DNA of 64,000 nt. Source: Pelagisphaera sp964404745. GTDB lineage: Bacteria; Verrucomicrobiota; Verrucomicrobiia; Opitutales; Opitutaceae. Position 1 is the stretch's first letter. Each line of letters starts with the position of its first letter. Below, one piece after another: positions 61,695 through 64,000 of the stretch. The notes beneath the pieces are model-generated. The model saw only the letters and a list, made by a program, of their open reading frames with translations, made no database searches and was not told where the DNA came from. The DNA lies in NCBI GenBank assembly GCA_964404745.1, contig CAYOLG010000018.1, forward strand, positions 22,525 to 86,524, read 5' to 3'. Made by a program: the position numbers and the translations under genes.

Positions 61695-62993
61695 TCAGCC
61701 TATCAAGGTAGAGGCGATAATCGCGGTCATGTAGCAGGCCACCATACCGCCAAACAACGACCGCAACCCGAACTTCAACAGATTCGGACGCTGCGAGGGC
61801 TCGAGAGCGCTAATTCCGCCAATCTGTATTCCCACCGATGTCAGATTGGCAAATCCGCAAAGAGCATATGTGGCAATAACCACGGATTTCGCATCTTTGA
61901 AGACACCCGCGCCCTGAAACTCAGCCAAATTGAGATAGGAAATGAACTCGTTCAGCACCAGACGCTCGCCTAGCAATTGGCCGACAATCAGACAATCTTC
62001 CCAGGCCACTCCGATTAGCCAAGCAAAAGGGGCGCTGGCAACTCCCACCAGAAAGGAAAAGTTGAACGCCTCGAATCTCCCATCCGTGATGCTCGCCACC
62101 CAGCTGTTCAGTCCGCTCCACTCGCCGACTCCCGATGAAACCATCCAATTGAGCAGATAGACTAGCCCCGTAAAGGCCAGGAGCATACCGCCCACATTCA
62201 ACGCCAATTTTATTCCATCGCTGGTCCCTCGAGTCGCTGCGTCGAGCAAACCTCCGGAAATATTGTCACTGGGAAAGTCCAAGGACGCGTCAAGCGACTC
62301 AACCTGAGGAACGAGAATCTTGGATACGACCATGGCCGCTGGCGCGCTTAGAAGCGAAGCCGTCAGCAAGTGCTGCCCAAAGGCAATGGCATCGGTATCC
62401 GATCCGCCTCCGAGAACACTCATGTAGACCGCGAGAACCCCGCCGGCGATCGTCGCCATTCCCCCAGTCATCAGCGCCATGATTTCCGAGCGGTTCATGG
62501 ACTTCAAATAGGGCTTTATCACTAATGGAGCCTCTGTCTGGCCTATAAAAACGTTGGCGGCAGCAGCCAGACTCTCAGCTCCCGACAGCTTCAAACTCCG
62601 CTTCAGAAGCCAAGCGAATCCGAAAACGATGCAGGGCAGTATCCTTAGGTAGTAAAGGATCGCGGACAAGGCGGAAAAAAAGATAATCGTCGGCAGAACA
62701 GTGAAGGCGAATCCGAATGCCCCCGTTTCATCGCTAGCCAACCGCCCAAAAACGAATGTTGCCGAGCCGTTGCTGAATCCCACCAGCTTGTTGAAAAACC
62801 AGGAAACCGATCGAGTCGCCTCATGGAAGAACGGTACACGCAGTATCAAAATAGCCATGACAATCTGCAACGCGACCCCATAGCCCACGAGCGACCAGCG
62901 AATCCGGTCCCGCCGCTCGCTAAATCCAAAGCAAAGCAAAACCAGAACGCACAAACCGAAAATAGCCCGAACTACTGCAATCGAATCATCCAT
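61695..62993 (-). CDS. Concentrative nucleoside transporter (CNT/NupC family)
   Basis: A 432-residue sodium- or proton-coupled nucleoside permease. Diagnostic CNT segments are FVFGRLASDETGAFGFAFTV, SLAAAANVFIGQTEAPLVIK, ALMTGGMATIAGGVLAVY and the C-terminal TYALCGFANLTSVGIQIGGI. The N-terminal gate region is intact. Its start is only 28 bp from the RAYT stop on the same strand, so its original promoter has probably been separated from it and it may now depend on readthrough or on promoter elements inside the RAYT gene. Confidence 0.93.
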   Translation of the reverse strand: MDDSIAVVRAIFGLCVLVLLCFGFSERRDRIRWSLVGYGVALQIVMAILILRVPFFHEATRSVSWFFNKLVGFSNGSATFVFGRLASDETGAFGFAFTVLPTIIFFSALSAILYYLRILPCIVFGFAWLLKRSLKLSGAESLAAAANVFIGQTEAPLVIKPYLKSMNRSEIMALMTGGMATIAGGVLAVYMSVLGGGSDTDAIAFGQHLLTASLLSAPAAMVVSKILVPQVESLDASLDFPSDNISGGLLDAATRGTSDGIKLALNVGGMLLAFTGLVYLLNWMVSSGVGEWSGLNSWVASITDGRFEAFNFSFLVGVASAPFAWLIGVAWEDCLIVGQLLGERLVLNEFISYLNLAEFQGAGVFKDAKSVVIATYALCGFANLTSVGIQIGGISALEPSQRPNLLKFGLRSLFGGMVACYMTAIIASTLIG

Positions 62994-63006
62994 TGATAGA
63001 TATAAA

Positions 63007-63032
63007 GGGGTCAGACCTTGCCTATTGACATA
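63007..63032. repeat. Conserved-looking terminal motif at the RAYT 3' boundary
   Basis: On the minus strand the RAYT stop codon lies inside a segment beginning TATGTCAATAGGCAAGGTCT and ending with CCCC. I recall similar GTCAAxAGGCAAG-type sequences next to Y1/RAYT genes in other phyla, so it may be an element end or recognition site; this is memory, not a search. Confidence 0.45.
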
Positions 63033-63993
63033 GCTTGGTTAGAAGTTTCTTCGCCAATGGGCGATTTCCATTCGAGAGTTCGCTGCAATAACGGCTAATA
63101 GACTCAGGGGCTCCCATGTTCAATCGTTGGCCGATCCACGAGTTCGTGCAGAGCATCCTGCTCTTAAGACGGGCCGCGATGGCGACTTTCCAATCCGCTG
63201 ACTTCGGATCCGAGCCAGTAATGGCCGGATTCATGCCCAGCAGCTTCATACAGCGATTCGTCTCTTCCTCCCAAAGCTCTTCCCGCAACTCGGCATAGTC
63301 CTTGGACCCTAGCTCAATATTCGCTATACGAGATTCCTCGTCCATCAATACTGCCTTCTTGAAATTCTTCGATCCTAGAGCCCACCCTTTGCTCATCTTG
63401 TCGAAAGCGGCGTTCTTCCTAGCCTGAACGTCCTCGCTCAAACAGGTTAGATACTGCTCGTACTTGCGCCTATCCCTCGGTGAATCCTTCAAGCCTCCGG
63501 CTCCCTCGAGAAACGCCTCGAAGCACATGAACAGCTCGCGAGTCTTCACGTTACAGAGGTGCCAGTAGCTCGAATAACGGTAAGACTTCAGCGACGGCAA
63601 ATCGCAGATCCCCGCCCGTACCGGATTGAGGTGGATGTAGTGGCAAAGCCAAGCGAGCCGATCCCAGTCCTCGACCAGAATGCTCTTGAACCTGCCCTGG
63701 AAGAGGTGCCCCCGCTCTTTGCGGAAACGGTTGAAACGGTTGGCGAAAACGCTCTGCAGCCAGCGCATCCCGTCGCTGAGGTTCGGCTCGGGCGTCTCGA
63801 TGGCTAGATGAAAATGGTTGCCCATGACGCAATACGCGTGAAGCGTCCAGCCAGCCCGGTCACACGCCTCCATCAGACATTTCTGGAACGAGGACTTAGC
63901 CCCGTCATCCTCGAAGATCCAAGACCGGTAGTTGCCGCGATTCAAAACATGGTAGATTGCGCCGGGGTACTCGAAGCGGTGAGGGCGAGCCAT
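63022..63993 (-). CDS. REP-associated tyrosine transposase (RAYT, Y1/HUH)
   Basis: A 323-residue Y1 transposase-like nuclease. The N-terminus ARPHRFEYPGAIYHVLNRGN, the HUH site in CVMGNHFHLAIETPEPNLS, and HLFQGRFKSILVEDWDRLAW followed by CHYIHLNPVRAGI are all characteristic of RAYT/TnpA-REP. The C-terminal 110 residues contain a helical DNA-binding-like region (IGQRLNMGAPESISRYCSEL). RAYTs cut and join single-stranded REP hairpins with GTAG feet; several such hairpins occur in this window. It is complete, with the start at the right edge of the window and only seven bases beyond it. Confidence 0.92.
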   Translation of the reverse strand: MARPHRFEYPGAIYHVLNRGNYRSWIFEDDGAKSSFQKCLMEACDRAGWTLHAYCVMGNHFHLAIETPEPNLSDGMRWLQSVFANRFNRFRKERGHLFQGRFKSILVEDWDRLAWLCHYIHLNPVRAGICDLPSLKSYRYSSYWHLCNVKTRELFMCFEAFLEGAGGLKDSPRDRRKYEQYLTCLSEDVQARKNAAFDKMSKGWALGSKNFKKAVLMDEESRIANIELGSKDYAELREELWEEETNRCMKLLGMNPAITGSDPKSADWKVAIAARLKSRMLCTNSWIGQRLNMGAPESISRYCSELSNGNRPLAKKLLTKLCQ

Positions 63994-64000
63994 AGGGATG

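Overview
The window looks like part of a draft genome or metagenome-assembled scaffold from a marine-type Verrucomicrobiota bacterium, most likely of the Opitutae/Puniceicoccales kind. The assignment is by gene content: a formylglycine sulfatase, a secreted sugar isomerase-like protein, a double DUF1080 (3-keto-glycoside hydrolase-type) protein beside two Gfo/Idh/MocA oxidoreductases and an MFS transporter, NIPSNAP and LarA-like proteins, and a Rho factor with a long disordered N-terminus. An outer membrane is indicated by BamA, Skp and LpxD. Two runs of exactly 100 N (21158-21257 and 58358-58457) are scaffold joins.

Layout. 1-5.5 kb: partial sulfatase, esterase/formamidase-like hydrolase and a modABC molybdate operon. 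5.5-13.2 kb: an anti-sigma-like membrane protein, an IS4-family transposase remnant, the pilus ATPases pilT and pilB, rho and coaE. 13.2-25 kb is the accessory, decaying part: small ORFs, a 533-bp deletion derivative of an ISXO2-type (IS1595) element with terminal repeats and target duplication, a TIM-barrel protein, azurin, glutathione peroxidase, gpmI, a cytochrome c lipoprotein, a marR-pirin locus with two matching palindromic operators, a CDGSH/FMN glutamate-synthase-like pseudogene, and a SqrR/BigR-like repressor facing a DUF2892 gene and a deletion-fused RND/outer-membrane-protein pseudogene pair. 25-36 kb: the sugar-oxidation cluster, metY, an RNA methyltransferase, NIPSNAP, LarA-like protein, cytochrome b562 and exbBD-type genes. 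36.9-46.4 kb: leuCD, an AraC regulator, cysK, a TIGR01777 epimerase, glgA and rnr.

47-57.3 kb is a mostly uninterrupted housekeeping run on the minus strand: rplY, pth, rpsF, ssb, rplI, dnaB, bamA, skp, lpxD, htrA. It covers translation, replication and envelope assembly. tRNA-Asn(GTT) lies just upstream, and a 23-bp copy of its 3' end 182 bp further on looks like an integration scar. 57.7-64 kb holds a DUF456 membrane protein, several unknown proteins, a broken HDOD gene, a CNT-type nucleoside transporter and a RAYT (REP-associated tyrosine transposase).

The main theme for a second look is genome wear and repeat traffic. A RAYT gene shares the window with several GTAG-footed imperfect palindromes in intergenic gaps, and four separate loci are broken by deletions, frameshifts or in-frame stops. 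The best regulatory observations are the twin MarR operators and a persulfide-sensor-type repressor whose target pump has been lost by deletion. I see no CRISPR array, prophage, rRNA gene or clear biosynthetic cluster.
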